From: Oscillospiraceae bacterium
GTDB lineage: Bacteria > Bacillota > Clostridia > Oscillospirales > Ruminococcaceae
Length of the DNA: 64,000 nt
Direction of reading: 5' to 3'
Assembly (NCBI GenBank): GCA_031282245.1
Contig: JAITEB010000017.1
Location: forward strand, 124,001 to 188,000
The notes beneath the pieces are model-generated. The model saw nothing but the letters and a program-made list of their open reading frames with translations, ran no database searches and was not told the DNA's origin. Below, piece by piece: positions 37,070 through 45,348 of the stretch. The stretch's first letter is position 1, and every line of letters begins with the position of its first letter. A program made the position numbers and the translations under genes.

Positions 37070-38030
37070 AATTCCCGTTGCGGCGATCGTCGGTCCGACG
37101 GCCGCCGGAAAAACCCGTCTGGGGGTTGAGCTTTGCCTGCGTTTTGGCGGCGAAGTTATTTCCGGGGATTCCATGCAGATTTACCGCGAAATGGATATAG
37201 CGACAGCAAAGCCCTCACCGGAGGAAACGCGCGGGGTTGCGCATCATCTGATTGATTTTCTTGACCCGGGCGAGGAATTCAGCGTCGCGGATTACCTGGA
37301 GCTTGCGCACAAGGCCGCGCTGGATATTTATTCGCGGGGAAAGCTGCCTTTTCTTGTCGGGGGCACGGGGCTGTATGTTTCTTCTTTTTTGGAGGACCTG
37401 CGCTTTGCCGATATAAAAGTGAACCGGGAGAGAAAAGCCAGGCTTGAAGAGATCGCCGCCCATGAGGGAAGCGCGGATTTATACGCTTTGCTGGAAAAGC
37501 TTGACCCGGAGCTTGCGGCAGGTCTGAGTCCGAATGACGCAAACAGGATTATACGCGGGATTCTTGTTTTTGAGGCGGAAGGCAAAAGCCTGAGCGACTT
37601 CAAGAGGGAATCGCGTCCGGAATCGCCGCGCTATGACAGCTTGCTTATTGGGCTGAATTTCCGCTCGCGCGGGAAGCTTTATGAACGCATAGACAGCCGG
37701 GTTGACCATATGCTTGCGGCGGGGCTTCTGGACGAGGCCGGTTTTTTTTACCGGCGCGGGCTTTCCCGGACTTCCCGGGCGGCGATCGGCTATAAAGAGC
37801 TTTACCCATTTATCCGCGGGGAAATTACTCTTGAAGAAGCCGCGGAGAACCTCAAGCGCGAAACGCGGCGTTTTGCCAAGAGGCAGCTCACATGGTTCAA
37901 AAAGACAAAAAACATCAATTGGATTTATATTGACGACTATTCAGGTTTTGACGACATCACAGACGCGGCGGCGGAGCTGCTGGAAACTGCTTTTGCCCTG
38001 CCGCGCGGAAGAAATGGGGTTTTGGCATGA
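37053..38030 (+). CDS. miaA: tRNA dimethylallyltransferase
   Basis: MiaA prenylates adenosine 37 of tRNAs that read codons starting with U. The protein shows the P-loop VAAIVGPTAAGKTRLG, ISGDSMQIYREMDIATAKPS, FLVGGTGLYVSSFL and the RQLTWFKK segment near the C terminus. The frame overlaps the mutL end. A TTG at 37041 touches the GGGAG site, whereas the TTG at 37053 lies 13 bases after it and is the better candidate. The pair mutL-miaA is common in Bacteria. Confidence 0.93.
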   Translation: MAGYSKIPVAAIVGPTAAGKTRLGVELCLRFGGEVISGDSMQIYREMDIATAKPSPEETRGVAHHLIDFLDPGEEFSVADYLELAHKAALDIYSRGKLPFLVGGTGLYVSSFLEDLRFADIKVNRERKARLEEIAAHEGSADLYALLEKLDPELAAGLSPNDANRIIRGILVFEAEGKSLSDFKRESRPESPRYDSLLIGLNFRSRGKLYERIDSRVDHMLAAGLLDEAGFFYRRGLSRTSRAAIGYKELYPFIRGEITLEEAAENLKRETRRFAKRQLTWFKKTKNINWIYIDDYSGFDDITDAAAELLETAFALPRGRNGVLA

Positions 38031-39319
38031 GGCGCGGGAACTCTTTTATAATTATTTTATCGCTTGTTATTTTAATAGGGATTTTTTATCAGGTTTATAA
38101 TCAGTATAAGTCCCCAAGAGAGACTTTGCTGGCCTATAAGACTGTCGTTGAGGATGGCTTTTCGACTGACGGGCTTGTCCTGCGCAAAGAAAACGTGATA
38201 GCTAATTACGCAAGCGGCTTTGCGGTTTATCACTATCAGGACGGGATGAAAGTCTCCAAAGAAGTGACTGTCGCGACTTTTTACAACAATGAGAGCGATG
38301 TTGTAAATATTCAAAAGGCGGAGGAAATACAACGGGAGCTCGCCATGCTGCAAAACGTCGGCGTAAAAGAAAACCATCAATCCTACAGCGACGTTATCAC
38401 CGAGCAGATCGCGAACATGACGCTGAACGCCTCCAAAAATGTCGCGCAGAGAAATTTGGGCGGCATATATTCAGAAAGGCTGAAACTGCTTGAATATATG
38501 AACTCGCGCAATGTGGCCTATGGGATAGATTTGGATTACAGCAGCCGCATTCAGTCGCTGGAACAGCAGCTTGCGCAGCTTATGTCCTCAATCAGCGTCG
38601 GAATGGAGATAAAAGCGCCGGAAGCGGGTTACTATGTGAGCAGGATAGACGGCGAGGAAAATATTCTTGCCCCCGATGAGGCGCTTGGCATGGATGTCCG
38701 GGATTTCAGGCAGGTGCTGGACAGAAAAATAAACCGGGATCTTATCTCGTCCGTCGGAAAAATCATCACTGATTACGATTGGTATTATGCCGCCGTAGTC
38801 TCAAAAGAAAACGCAAAGCGCCTGGAAAAAGGCGCCCGGCTTGAACTGAAATTTGAAAATGATATTATAGAGCGCGTCCCCGCGCAAGTTTACGGCATAA
38901 GCGAAAAAGCGGGCGCGGAAGAGTGTATAGTCGTCTTTGTCTGCGACAACATGAGCAGCAGCCTTGCGTCTATGCGCCGCAAAAAAGCGCAGGTTGTTTT
39001 CGGCGAATACAAAGGTCTGTATGTTCCGATTTCTTCCATCAGGTATGCGGAGTTTGAAAGCTATGACTATGACGGAGAGGGCAATATTATGCTCGACAAC
39101 GACAACAATCCTGTAATTGTGGACAAAGGCGCGCAGATTGTCTGGATAAAAGCCGGAAGCGAGGATCTTTACAGGAAAATCGACGTGATTTTCAGCGAGG
39201 AGGACTATGTGCTGTCCCGGATTTTGGACAACGAGCAGGATTTCAACAGCTATTTGCAGGAGGGCGACAGGCTTATTCTTGATACAAACGGGCTGGAAGT
39301 TAAAAAACCGGGTACATAG
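38027..39319 (+). CDS. HlyD-like membrane-anchored adaptor protein
   Basis: The 430-residue protein has one N-terminal membrane helix (about 8-22), a barrel-sandwich half-motif (GLVLRKENVIANYASGFAVYHYQDGMKVSKEVTVATFYN), a helical hairpin (about 95-190), the returning half (GMEIKAPEAGYYVSRIDGEEN) and beta domains. This is the layout of HlyD-type adaptors, and related Firmicutes proteins are annotated as such. No transporter gene is adjacent. Its ATG overlaps the miaA stop by four bases, so it is the last gene of the ddl-miaA operon. The actual role is unknown. Confidence 0.7.
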   Translation: MRRGNSFIIILSLVILIGIFYQVYNQYKSPRETLLAYKTVVEDGFSTDGLVLRKENVIANYASGFAVYHYQDGMKVSKEVTVATFYNNESDVVNIQKAEEIQRELAMLQNVGVKENHQSYSDVITEQIANMTLNASKNVAQRNLGGIYSERLKLLEYMNSRNVAYGIDLDYSSRIQSLEQQLAQLMSSISVGMEIKAPEAGYYVSRIDGEENILAPDEALGMDVRDFRQVLDRKINRDLISSVGKIITDYDWYYAAVVSKENAKRLEKGARLELKFENDIIERVPAQVYGISEKAGAEECIVVFVCDNMSSSLASMRRKKAQVVFGEYKGLYVPISSIRYAEFESYDYDGEGNIMLDNDNNPVIVDKGAQIVWIKAGSEDLYRKIDVIFSEEDYVLSRILDNEQDFNSYLQEGDRLILDTNGLEVKKPGT

Positions 39320-39323
39320 GGGC

Positions 39324-39356
39324 CGGGCTGCGCTTAGCCCGCCCGGAATATTTTTG
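39324..39356 (+). terminator. Hairpin after the ddl-miaA-HlyD operon
   Basis: CGGGCT (39324-39329) pairs with AGCCCG (39336-39341), followed by CCCGGAATATTTTT. Probable end of the operon transcript. Confidence 0.45.
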
Positions 39357-39443
39357 AAATTTATTGATTTTTATAATTTATCTTTTTCGGATTTTGTTGT
39401 ATAATTAAATAAAATATTATTTGTTTATCGGAGCTGAAAAAAG

Positions 39444-40031
39444 ATGAGTACGAAAAAAACCGGAACAAAAAAAGCGCTTATCCAGCGCAAATCTGTCTCC
39501 AGGCTGGCTCTTTCGGCGCTGCTGCGTATGGTTTGCTCATATTTTTTCTCTGCGGTGATATTTTTGGCCATAGCCTCAACCGAAAACAGAACCCTGTGGA
39601 AGCTTTTGCAAATATTGAGCGCGGGGATTCTGGTCAGCTTTCTCTATGTGCTGATGTGGTATGACGGGGACCGGGACAGCAACCTGGTTTTATTCGGGCA
39701 TGTCGATTTCGACCCGCTGCGGGGCATAAAGGCCGGACTGCTCGCCGCTTTGCCCGCGGCGCTTTCATATCCGCTTCTCGCGCTTGCAAAAGCCACGGAG
39801 AGCAACCCTCTTTTTACTGTATACAGGATTATCAACCTGCCGTTTATCGGCTTTATGAATCTTCTGGCTTCTTCGGCCTATATCGAAGATATTGACACGC
39901 GCTTTATGATTGCGATGGCGTTTGTGCCGGCGGTTTATGTTATTGCGTCCGCAATGGGTTATCTGCTGGGATACAAGCATTTTTCTGTTATAAAAACTAT
40001 TGCTTTCAAGAATCGGAGAGAGAAAAACTGA
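39444..40031 (+). CDS. Unknown small membrane protein
   Basis: The 195-residue protein has a basic N terminus (about 20 residues), then four to five hydrophobic helices (about 30-45, 52-72, 95-112, 128-145, 152-172) and a basic tail. I do not recognise a family. A TATAAT at 39400-39405 upstream suggests its own promoter, though no clear -35 is seen. Confidence 0.6.
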   Translation: MSTKKTGTKKALIQRKSVSRLALSALLRMVCSYFFSAVIFLAIASTENRTLWKLLQILSAGILVSFLYVLMWYDGDRDSNLVLFGHVDFDPLRGIKAGLLAALPAALSYPLLALAKATESNPLFTVYRIINLPFIGFMNLLASSAYIEDIDTRFMIAMAFVPAVYVIASAMGYLLGYKHFSVIKTIAFKNRREKN

Positions 40032-40057
40032 TTTGCCCGATTCCGGCAAAAAACAAA

Positions 40058-40094
40058 CAATCTGGAGCAAGCCAATTAAGCCCGCTCCAGATTG
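40058..40094 (-). terminator. Intrinsic terminator of the nag operon
   Basis: An 11-bp perfect stem (40058-40068 with 40084-40094). On the minus strand it is followed by TTTGTTTTTTG, so it serves nagA. It may also stop transcription from the convergent membrane-protein gene. Confidence 0.8.
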
Positions 40095-40104
40095 CTGAAA
40101 AAAT

Positions 40105-41229
40105 TTAAAGCGTTTCCGCAAGTACTTTCCCGCGCAGAATCACGTTTTTGACGGACAGATCCGGGTTTAATATGACCAGATCGGCGCTCTTGCCCGGAGC
40201 AACGCTTCCCTTTCTGTCATAAACCCCGATAGCTTTCGCGGGGTTTACGCTGGCGCATTTGACCGCCGTGTAAAGCGGTATTCCCATCTCCGTCACGGCA
40301 GTCCGCACGCACTTCATCAGGTTTGTGACGGAGCCGGCAATTGCGCCGCCCTCTTTGAGACGCGCGGTTTTCCCCGTCACAATGACGGGCAGCCCCCCAA
40401 GCGAGTATTCGCCGTCATCCAGACCGGCGGCCATCATGCTGTCGCTTATCAAAATAACGCGCTCGTCCCCGAAAAGCCTGAAGGCCGCGCGGACCGCGCC
40501 GGGGTGCAGGTGAATCCCGTCGCATATCATCTCAACGCGGCAGTGCGGCGCGTCGAAGGCCGCGCCGATTACGCCCGGTGCGCGGTGACTGAAAGAGGGC
40601 ATGGCGTTGAACAGGTGCGTGACCTGCGCCGCGCCTCTCGCAAAAGCAAGCGAAGCCGTGTCATAATCGGCCTCAGTATGCGCGATTGAGCAGACAATCT
40701 CGCCTTTCAGCTCTTCGATAGTCTCTATTGCGCCCTCAATTTCCGGCGCTAAATCCAGCAGCTTTACAAGACCGCGCGCTTTTTCCTGAAGGCGGCGCAC
40801 AAGCCCGGCATTGGGTTTCTGGATATATTTCGGGTTCTGCGCGCCGATTTTTTTTTCGGAGATAAAAGGCCCCTCAAGGTTAATTCCAACCAGTTCCGCC
40901 GCGTTTTCGCCGTCAAGCGCGGCCATGTTCCCGCAGGCTTTCGCAAGAACCTCCTCCGGGAGGGTCATTGTCGCCGGGCAGATGGAAGTCACGCCGTTTT
41001 TGGCCTGATATTCCGCCATAAGCCGCATCTCATCAACCGTGCTTTCAGAAAAGTCGTGGCCGACGCAGCCGTGAAAGTGCAGGTCAAGCAATCCTGGAAC
41101 AGCATAGCAGCCTTCGGCGTCGATCACATCGCCGCCGGCGCTTTCGGCGAAAACATCGCCGTTTATAAAAACATCGCCGTCCTCAAAGCTCCCGCTTTCA
41201 CGGAAAACATGCGCGCCTTTAATAATCAT
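40105..41229 (-). CDS. nagA: N-acetylglucosamine-6-phosphate deacetylase
   Basis: NagA removes acetate from GlcNAc-6-phosphate in amino-sugar breakdown and wall recycling. The 374-residue amidohydrolase has LLDLHFHGCVGHDFSE, the metal-binding glutamate in INLEGPFIS, HTEADY, THLFNAM, DGIHLHPGAVR and the catalytic aspartate in LISDSMMAAG. It follows nagB by two bases; both belong to a response-regulator-nagB-nagA operon. Confidence 0.95.
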   Translation of the reverse strand: MIIKGAHVFRESGSFEDGDVFINGDVFAESAGGDVIDAEGCYAVPGLLDLHFHGCVGHDFSESTVDEMRLMAEYQAKNGVTSICPATMTLPEEVLAKACGNMAALDGENAAELVGINLEGPFISEKKIGAQNPKYIQKPNAGLVRRLQEKARGLVKLLDLAPEIEGAIETIEELKGEIVCSIAHTEADYDTASLAFARGAAQVTHLFNAMPSFSHRAPGVIGAAFDAPHCRVEMICDGIHLHPGAVRAAFRLFGDERVILISDSMMAAGLDDGEYSLGGLPVIVTGKTARLKEGGAIAGSVTNLMKCVRTAVTEMGIPLYTAVKCASVNPAKAIGVYDRKGSVAPGKSADLVILNPDLSVKNVILRGKVLAETL

Positions 41230-41231
41230 TT

Positions 41232-41972
41232 TCAGAACGCCTCCTCAGGAATAAGAGATAAAGCCGCCTCATCGCCGACAAGGGTTATATTGTTGTGAAG
41301 CTGCAAAACCGAAGCCGGAACCTCCGGGGTTATCGGTCCGAAGAACGATTTTCTGACGATTTCCGCCTTGCCCTCGCCGGATACTATTATTACAATGCGC
41401 CTGGCCTGCATGATAGACCGGATGCCCATAGTATAGGCTCTTTTGGGAACATCTTCCTCGCTGGCGAAAAAGCGGCGATTCGCTTCTATCGTGCTCTGCG
41501 CAAGCTCGACGCAGTGAGTGTCTTTATCAAAGGCCGCGCCCGGTTCGTTGAAACCTATATGCCCGTTGTGCCCAAGCCCCAGAAGCTGCGTGTCTATCCC
41601 GCCAAGGCGCCTGATAAGCTCGTCATAGCGGCGGCATTCTTTTTGAGCGTCCGGCTCCAGGCCGTTCGGAACATAAGTATTATTTTTGTCTATATTAATA
41701 TTATCAAACAAATTTTTATTCATAAAAAATCTGTAGCTTTGTTCGTTTTCCGGTCCCAGACCGCAGTATTCGTCGAGATTTACAGATTTTGTTTCGGAAA
41801 AGTCTATATCCCCTTTGCGGTACCATTCCGCAAGCTGCTTGTAAACGCCTATCGGGCTGGAACCTGTTGCAAGCCCAAGGACGCACTGCGGGTTTAGTAT
41901 TACCTGGGCTGAGATAATATTCGCGGCTTTGCGGCTCATATCCCTGAAATCTTTTGCCCTGTAAATTTTCAT
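41232..41972 (-). CDS. nagB: Glucosamine-6-phosphate deaminase
   Basis: NagB converts glucosamine-6-phosphate to fructose-6-phosphate and ammonia. The 246-residue protein has LGLATGSSPIGVYKQL, the catalytic aspartate in SVNLDEYCGL, LLGLGHNGHIGFNEPG and YTMGIRSIMQARRIVIIVSG. It starts four bases after the response regulator stop and ends two bases before nagA. Confidence 0.96.
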   Translation of the reverse strand: MKIYRAKDFRDMSRKAANIISAQVILNPQCVLGLATGSSPIGVYKQLAEWYRKGDIDFSETKSVNLDEYCGLGPENEQSYRFFMNKNLFDNINIDKNNTYVPNGLEPDAQKECRRYDELIRRLGGIDTQLLGLGHNGHIGFNEPGAAFDKDTHCVELAQSTIEANRRFFASEEDVPKRAYTMGIRSIMQARRIVIIVSGEGKAEIVRKSFFGPITPEVPASVLQLHNNITLVGDEAALSLIPEEAF

Positions 41973-41976
41973 GAGT

Positions 41977-42744
41977 TTATTCTCCTTTTAGAGCGTTGCG
42001 GTATTCTTTTGGCGATCTGCCTTCTGACTTTTTGAATATGCGCGAGAAATGCGAGACGTCGATAAAGCCGACAAGTTCCGAAATCTCTCCTATTTTCAAC
42101 GCGGGGTCGCCGAGAAGTTCTTTCGCTTTTCTTATTCTTGACTGGTTGAGCAGGTCGTAAAAATTCTTGCCGGTGTATTTATTCAACAATTTACTGAGGT
42201 ACCACTGGCTGACATAAATCTTATCGGCAAGCTCCGAGAGAGATATTTTCTGGTTGTAGTGCCTGCTGATATACTCCAGCGCCTTGTTGACAATAAAGCT
42301 GTTGGCCTCGTTTTTTTCTCCGGATGAAAGCTCCGCGTTTTTTTCCTGCGCGGATTCTTTTTGGTTTTTTCTGTCCAGGCGCCGGGTCATGGTTGCAAGA
42401 GCTTCGTTGATTTCGTCCATTTTAGAGGGCTTGACCAAAAAACGGGCGACGCCGATACTTATAGCTCTTTTGGCGTATTCAAAATCGCGGTAGCCGGAAA
42501 GCACGGTGATCTGCATATCCGGAAACTCTGAACGCAGGCTTGCAAGCATGGTAAGCCCGTCTATATTGGGCATCCTTATGTCGGTAAAGAGTATGTCCGG
42601 CCTGTGGGTTCTTATTGCCTGCGTGCCGGACTGCGCGTCCCAGGCCGTGGCGACTACCTCGCAGTTATATTTCGCCCAGTCCATAACTTTCTGCAGGCCC
42701 TGGACAATAATATTCTCATCATCGACAATAACAACTTTATATAT
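41977..42744 (-). CDS. AraC-type response regulator (YesN-like) with apparent AUA start
   Basis: The protein has a receiver domain (1-120; acidic pair VDDEN, phospho-aspartate in ILFTDIRMPNIDG, lysine in FLVKPS) and a C-terminal AraC DNA-binding domain (about 155-250; ISLSELADKIYVSQWYLSKLLNKYTG, FIDVSHFSRIFKKSEGRSPKEYR). The first usual start (ATG at 42684) would cut off the first 20 residues of the receiver, including both acidic residues. The frame continues upstream as ATA TAT AAA GTT GTT ATT GTC GAT GAT GAG, giving YKVVIVDDE, with AGGGGAGG about nine bases before the ATA at 42744 and an in-frame TGA above. No ATG, GTG or TTG lies between. No sensor kinase is adjacent. Confidence 0.85.
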   Translation of the reverse strand: MYKVVIVDDENIIVQGLQKVMDWAKYNCEVVATAWDAQSGTQAIRTHRPDILFTDIRMPNIDGLTMLASLRSEFPDMQITVLSGYRDFEYAKRAISIGVARFLVKPSKMDEINEALATMTRRLDRKNQKESAQEKNAELSSGEKNEANSFIVNKALEYISRHYNQKISLSELADKIYVSQWYLSKLLNKYTGKNFYDLLNQSRIRKAKELLGDPALKIGEISELVGFIDVSHFSRIFKKSEGRSPKEYRNALKGE

Positions 42745-42780
42745 TTGCGCTTCCTCCCCTCTTTACTCAACAGACCGTTC

Positions 42781-42799
42781 AATTATTTGACAAATAATT
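42781..42799. promoter_or_regulatory. Perfect 9-1-9 palindrome in the regulator/bioY gap
   Basis: AATTATTTG-A-CAAATAATT is a perfect palindrome with one central base. It overlaps the -35 of the bioY promoter and lies 37 bases before the response regulator start, so it could be an operator acting on both. Confidence 0.5.
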
Positions 42800-42814
42800 A
42801 AAAACGCTTATAAT
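42787..42814 (+). promoter_or_regulatory. Sigma-A promoter of bioY
   Basis: TTGACA at 42787-42792 and TATAAT at 42809-42814, spacer 16 bases, with a leader of about 130 bases before bioY. Confidence 0.8.
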
Positions 42815-42951
42815 ATTTTTAATTGCGCAAATTACTCTTTCTGGCGTCTTTTTGTGCGCGCGCTGTTTAGCCCGTCGGCGCCGCTGACTAGATAATCTTT
42901 ATTTTAGCAGTTAATCTGCGAAAATTATATATTTTTATGGAGGTTTTCTGA

Positions 42952-43512
42952 ATGTCTGAAAAATCAGCAAAAAAAATCCGCACTGCCGACCTTGCGCTGT
43001 GCGCGCTTTTTGTTGCGCTCAGCGCGGTGTTCTCCTGGATAAGCATACCTGTCGGCCCTGTACCGATAAACCTGGCTCTGATCGCCGTCTTTACGGCGGG
43101 GGGGCTTCTCGGGACGCTGTGGGGCACAATAAGCGAACTGACATTCGTTCTGCTCGGCCTTACAGGTCTTCCCGTATTCGCCGGCTTCACCGGCGGCCCG
43201 GGCAGGCTTGCGGGGCCGACCGGCGGATACATTCTGGCTTATATTATCTGCGCCTTTGTCGTCGGATTTATCTGTGAAAAATTTGGCAGGAAAATAATCG
43301 CGCTTATCCCCGCCATGATTCTGGGGCTGGCCCTGTGCTATTTATTTGGCAGCGCGTGGTTCATGATTTCAAGCAAGGCAAATCTTGCGGCGACGCTTTC
43401 AACCTGTGTGCTGCCGTTTGTGCCGGGGGACGCGCTGAAAATAGCGCTGAGCGTCATTCTTGTGAACAGGCTTGAGCCGGTTCTGGAAAAAGCCCGAAGA
43501 TCCGGCCGGTAG
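42952..43512 (+). CDS. bioY: Biotin transporter BioY (ECF S component)
   Basis: BioY is the membrane substrate-binding unit of biotin ECF transporters. The 186-residue protein has about six helices, with the typical motifs FSWISIPVGPVPINLALIAVF, LLGLTGLPVFAGFTGGPGRLAGPTGGYI and the late FVPGDALKIALSVIL. No bio synthesis genes lie nearby. GGAGGT precedes the ATG. Energising EcfA/T genes are not in this window, so it probably shares a general ECF module encoded elsewhere. Confidence 0.94.
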   Translation: MSEKSAKKIRTADLALCALFVALSAVFSWISIPVGPVPINLALIAVFTAGGLLGTLWGTISELTFVLLGLTGLPVFAGFTGGPGRLAGPTGGYILAYIICAFVVGFICEKFGRKIIALIPAMILGLALCYLFGSAWFMISSKANLAATLSTCVLPFVPGDALKIALSVILVNRLEPVLEKARRSGR

Positions 43513-43572
43513 AACTTTGCGTATGCCGACCATCTCCCCCCATCAGCTATCAAAAATTTACGCGTATGTCAG

Positions 43573-43610
43573 GAAGAAAAAGGCCGAGTTTCCCCGGCCT
43601 TTTCTTCTTT
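43573..43610. terminator. Bidirectional terminator between bioY and the ABC operon
   Basis: GAAGAAAAAGGCCG (43573-43586) pairs with CGGCCTTTTCTTC (43595-43607) with one bulged A. U-rich tails exist in both directions. Confidence 0.85.
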
Positions 43611-43660
43611 ACTATAGACACTCTCAAATAGCAACCTCGGGAGGTGTTGTCTAATAATTA

Positions 43661-45274
43661 TTAGCCTTTGGCGGCAAGGAACGCTTCGAGCTGCGCGTTT
43701 GCTTCTTCAACAACTTTGTCGATGCCGTTGTCGGTCAGCTTCTGGCGGAACTCAGCCAGTGAAGCGGCCGGATCTTCAGCGGCGCCTGTGCTCAGAGTAA
43801 GGGCATATTCAGCGGCTACGTTGGCCAGAGCGCCAATTTCGTCGGCGACGGGGGTCTGATCCAAAGCCCAGCCCAGCGCCGGGATAGCTTTTGCGCTTGC
43901 GTAGTAATCTTTGAATACAGTCCAGAAATCCTGTCCGGGAGCAAGGTCGGCTTCGCCCTGCTGCGGGGGAAGAATCGTCACGTTGCCGAGACCGTTTCTC
44001 CAGGGAGTGTACTTGTTGCGTTCTTCTGTGACGAATTCAACATTGCCGTCCGCGTTGAGGTTGTAGTGAACGCCTTCGATACCATAAGCAATAAGAGTCA
44101 TAAGTTTCGGATCGGTGTTGACGAGGTTGAGGAACTTCATGGTGTCGGCCTTATGAGCGGAAGCGGAAGAGATAGCCATCATAGCGCCCTGGGAACCCGT
44201 GGTGTCGACATAAGCTTCGGTGGTGGGAACCATCGCGACTTCGATTCCGCGCTCGGCGCTGGCCTGCACTTCATAGCCGAAAGAATAGCTCTGCGTGCCG
44301 ATCAAATATGTGCCGGCGGTCTGATGCGCCGTACGCGCGTCGTTTGCCTGGCTTGTGTTGGCCATTGCGGGGTCAATATAGCCGGCCTTGTAATACTCGT
44401 TGACTTTTGTGACAAAAGCTTCGTATTCAGGGGTGGCGAATTTGTTGACCAGCTTGCCGGTGACGGCCTTAGAAACATCGGTCGGATCCAAATAATAAGA
44501 AAGCAGGTTGTTCGAGCCGGCGTCTCCGGTCACGATAATAGTATTTGTCACCATTCTTTCAAGAACGGCGCCTTCAATCAGGAACGGATAGAAATCATTG
44601 CCGTATTTCTCTTTGGCCGCCGCGAAGATATCGCCGAAGGAATCAAAGCCCTTCTTTACGTCGTCAAGAGTAAAGCCAAGTTCGGTAAGGCGGTCGACGT
44701 TGACGTCCCAGCAGTTCTGGACGGCATAATCTTTGAAGCCCGGCAGAGCGTATACGCCATAGCCGGCGTCGCCATTGACAGCCGCGCCGGATTTCAGGGT
44801 CTCCGGAAGAATGCTCCATATGTCCTGGGCATACTGTTCAAGCAGGTTGTCGTCCGGGTCGTCCAAACGGGCAAACGCGCCTTTCTTTGCGAAAGCGTTG
44901 TACTCATCCGCGCTCCATGAGCAGGTGAAGTAAATATCGACGGGATCGCCGCCGTTGATTGCAAGAACGACGTTAGTGTCAAAATCGCCCCATGTGCCCC
45001 AGATGGGTTTAAGCTTAAAGCCATAGCCCGCCAGATAAGCGTTAACCTGTTCCATAACGGCCGCGTCGTCGGAAACGTTGCTGCCGTGCAGCCACCAGGA
45101 AATTTCAACAAGATCCGAGGGAGGAGCGGGTTCTACGGGAGTTTCCTCACTGGGAGTTCCCGCGGGAGCGCTCTCGGGGGGCGCTGTGCTGCTGGCCGGG
45201 GGTGCGCTGGTGCACGCGGCAAACGTGAACGCCAGCATCGCAAGGCAAAGAATGACTGCGAAAATTTTCTTCAT
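43661..45274 (-). CDS. Sugar ABC transporter substrate-binding lipoprotein (LplA-like, DUF3502)
   Basis: The 537-residue protein has a lipoprotein signal ending in lipobox FAAC (cysteine 21), an Ala/Pro/Ser/Glu-rich linker (about 22-55), and a type I binding-protein fold. The C-terminal part (FKDYYASAKAIPALGWALDQTPVADEIGALANVAAEYAL) matches DUF3502, found on binding proteins of LplABC/YtcQ-type oligosaccharide transporters. It is the third gene of the operon after two permeases. The ATP-binding subunit is not encoded here; these systems usually share an MsmX-type ATPase. The ligand is not predictable. Confidence 0.88.
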   Translation of the reverse strand: MKKIFAVILCLAMLAFTFAACTSAPPASSTAPPESAPAGTPSEETPVEPAPPSDLVEISWWLHGSNVSDDAAVMEQVNAYLAGYGFKLKPIWGTWGDFDTNVVLAINGGDPVDIYFTCSWSADEYNAFAKKGAFARLDDPDDNLLEQYAQDIWSILPETLKSGAAVNGDAGYGVYALPGFKDYAVQNCWDVNVDRLTELGFTLDDVKKGFDSFGDIFAAAKEKYGNDFYPFLIEGAVLERMVTNTIIVTGDAGSNNLLSYYLDPTDVSKAVTGKLVNKFATPEYEAFVTKVNEYYKAGYIDPAMANTSQANDARTAHQTAGTYLIGTQSYSFGYEVQASAERGIEVAMVPTTEAYVDTTGSQGAMMAISSASAHKADTMKFLNLVNTDPKLMTLIAYGIEGVHYNLNADGNVEFVTEERNKYTPWRNGLGNVTILPPQQGEADLAPGQDFWTVFKDYYASAKAIPALGWALDQTPVADEIGALANVAAEYALTLSTGAAEDPAASLAEFRQKLTDNGIDKVVEEANAQLEAFLAAKG

Positions 45275-45348
45275 AAGAATTATTAGCCTCCTTGTAACAA
45301 GTAAAAAATAGATTTTTTATCAGTAAGCGGAAAGAATCCCCGCTGTAC

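Noticed and set aside
42815..42950. Riboswitch or BirA box in the bioY leader
   Set aside because: I see no conserved aptamer or the typical BirA inverted repeat; only the promoter and palindrome can be supported.
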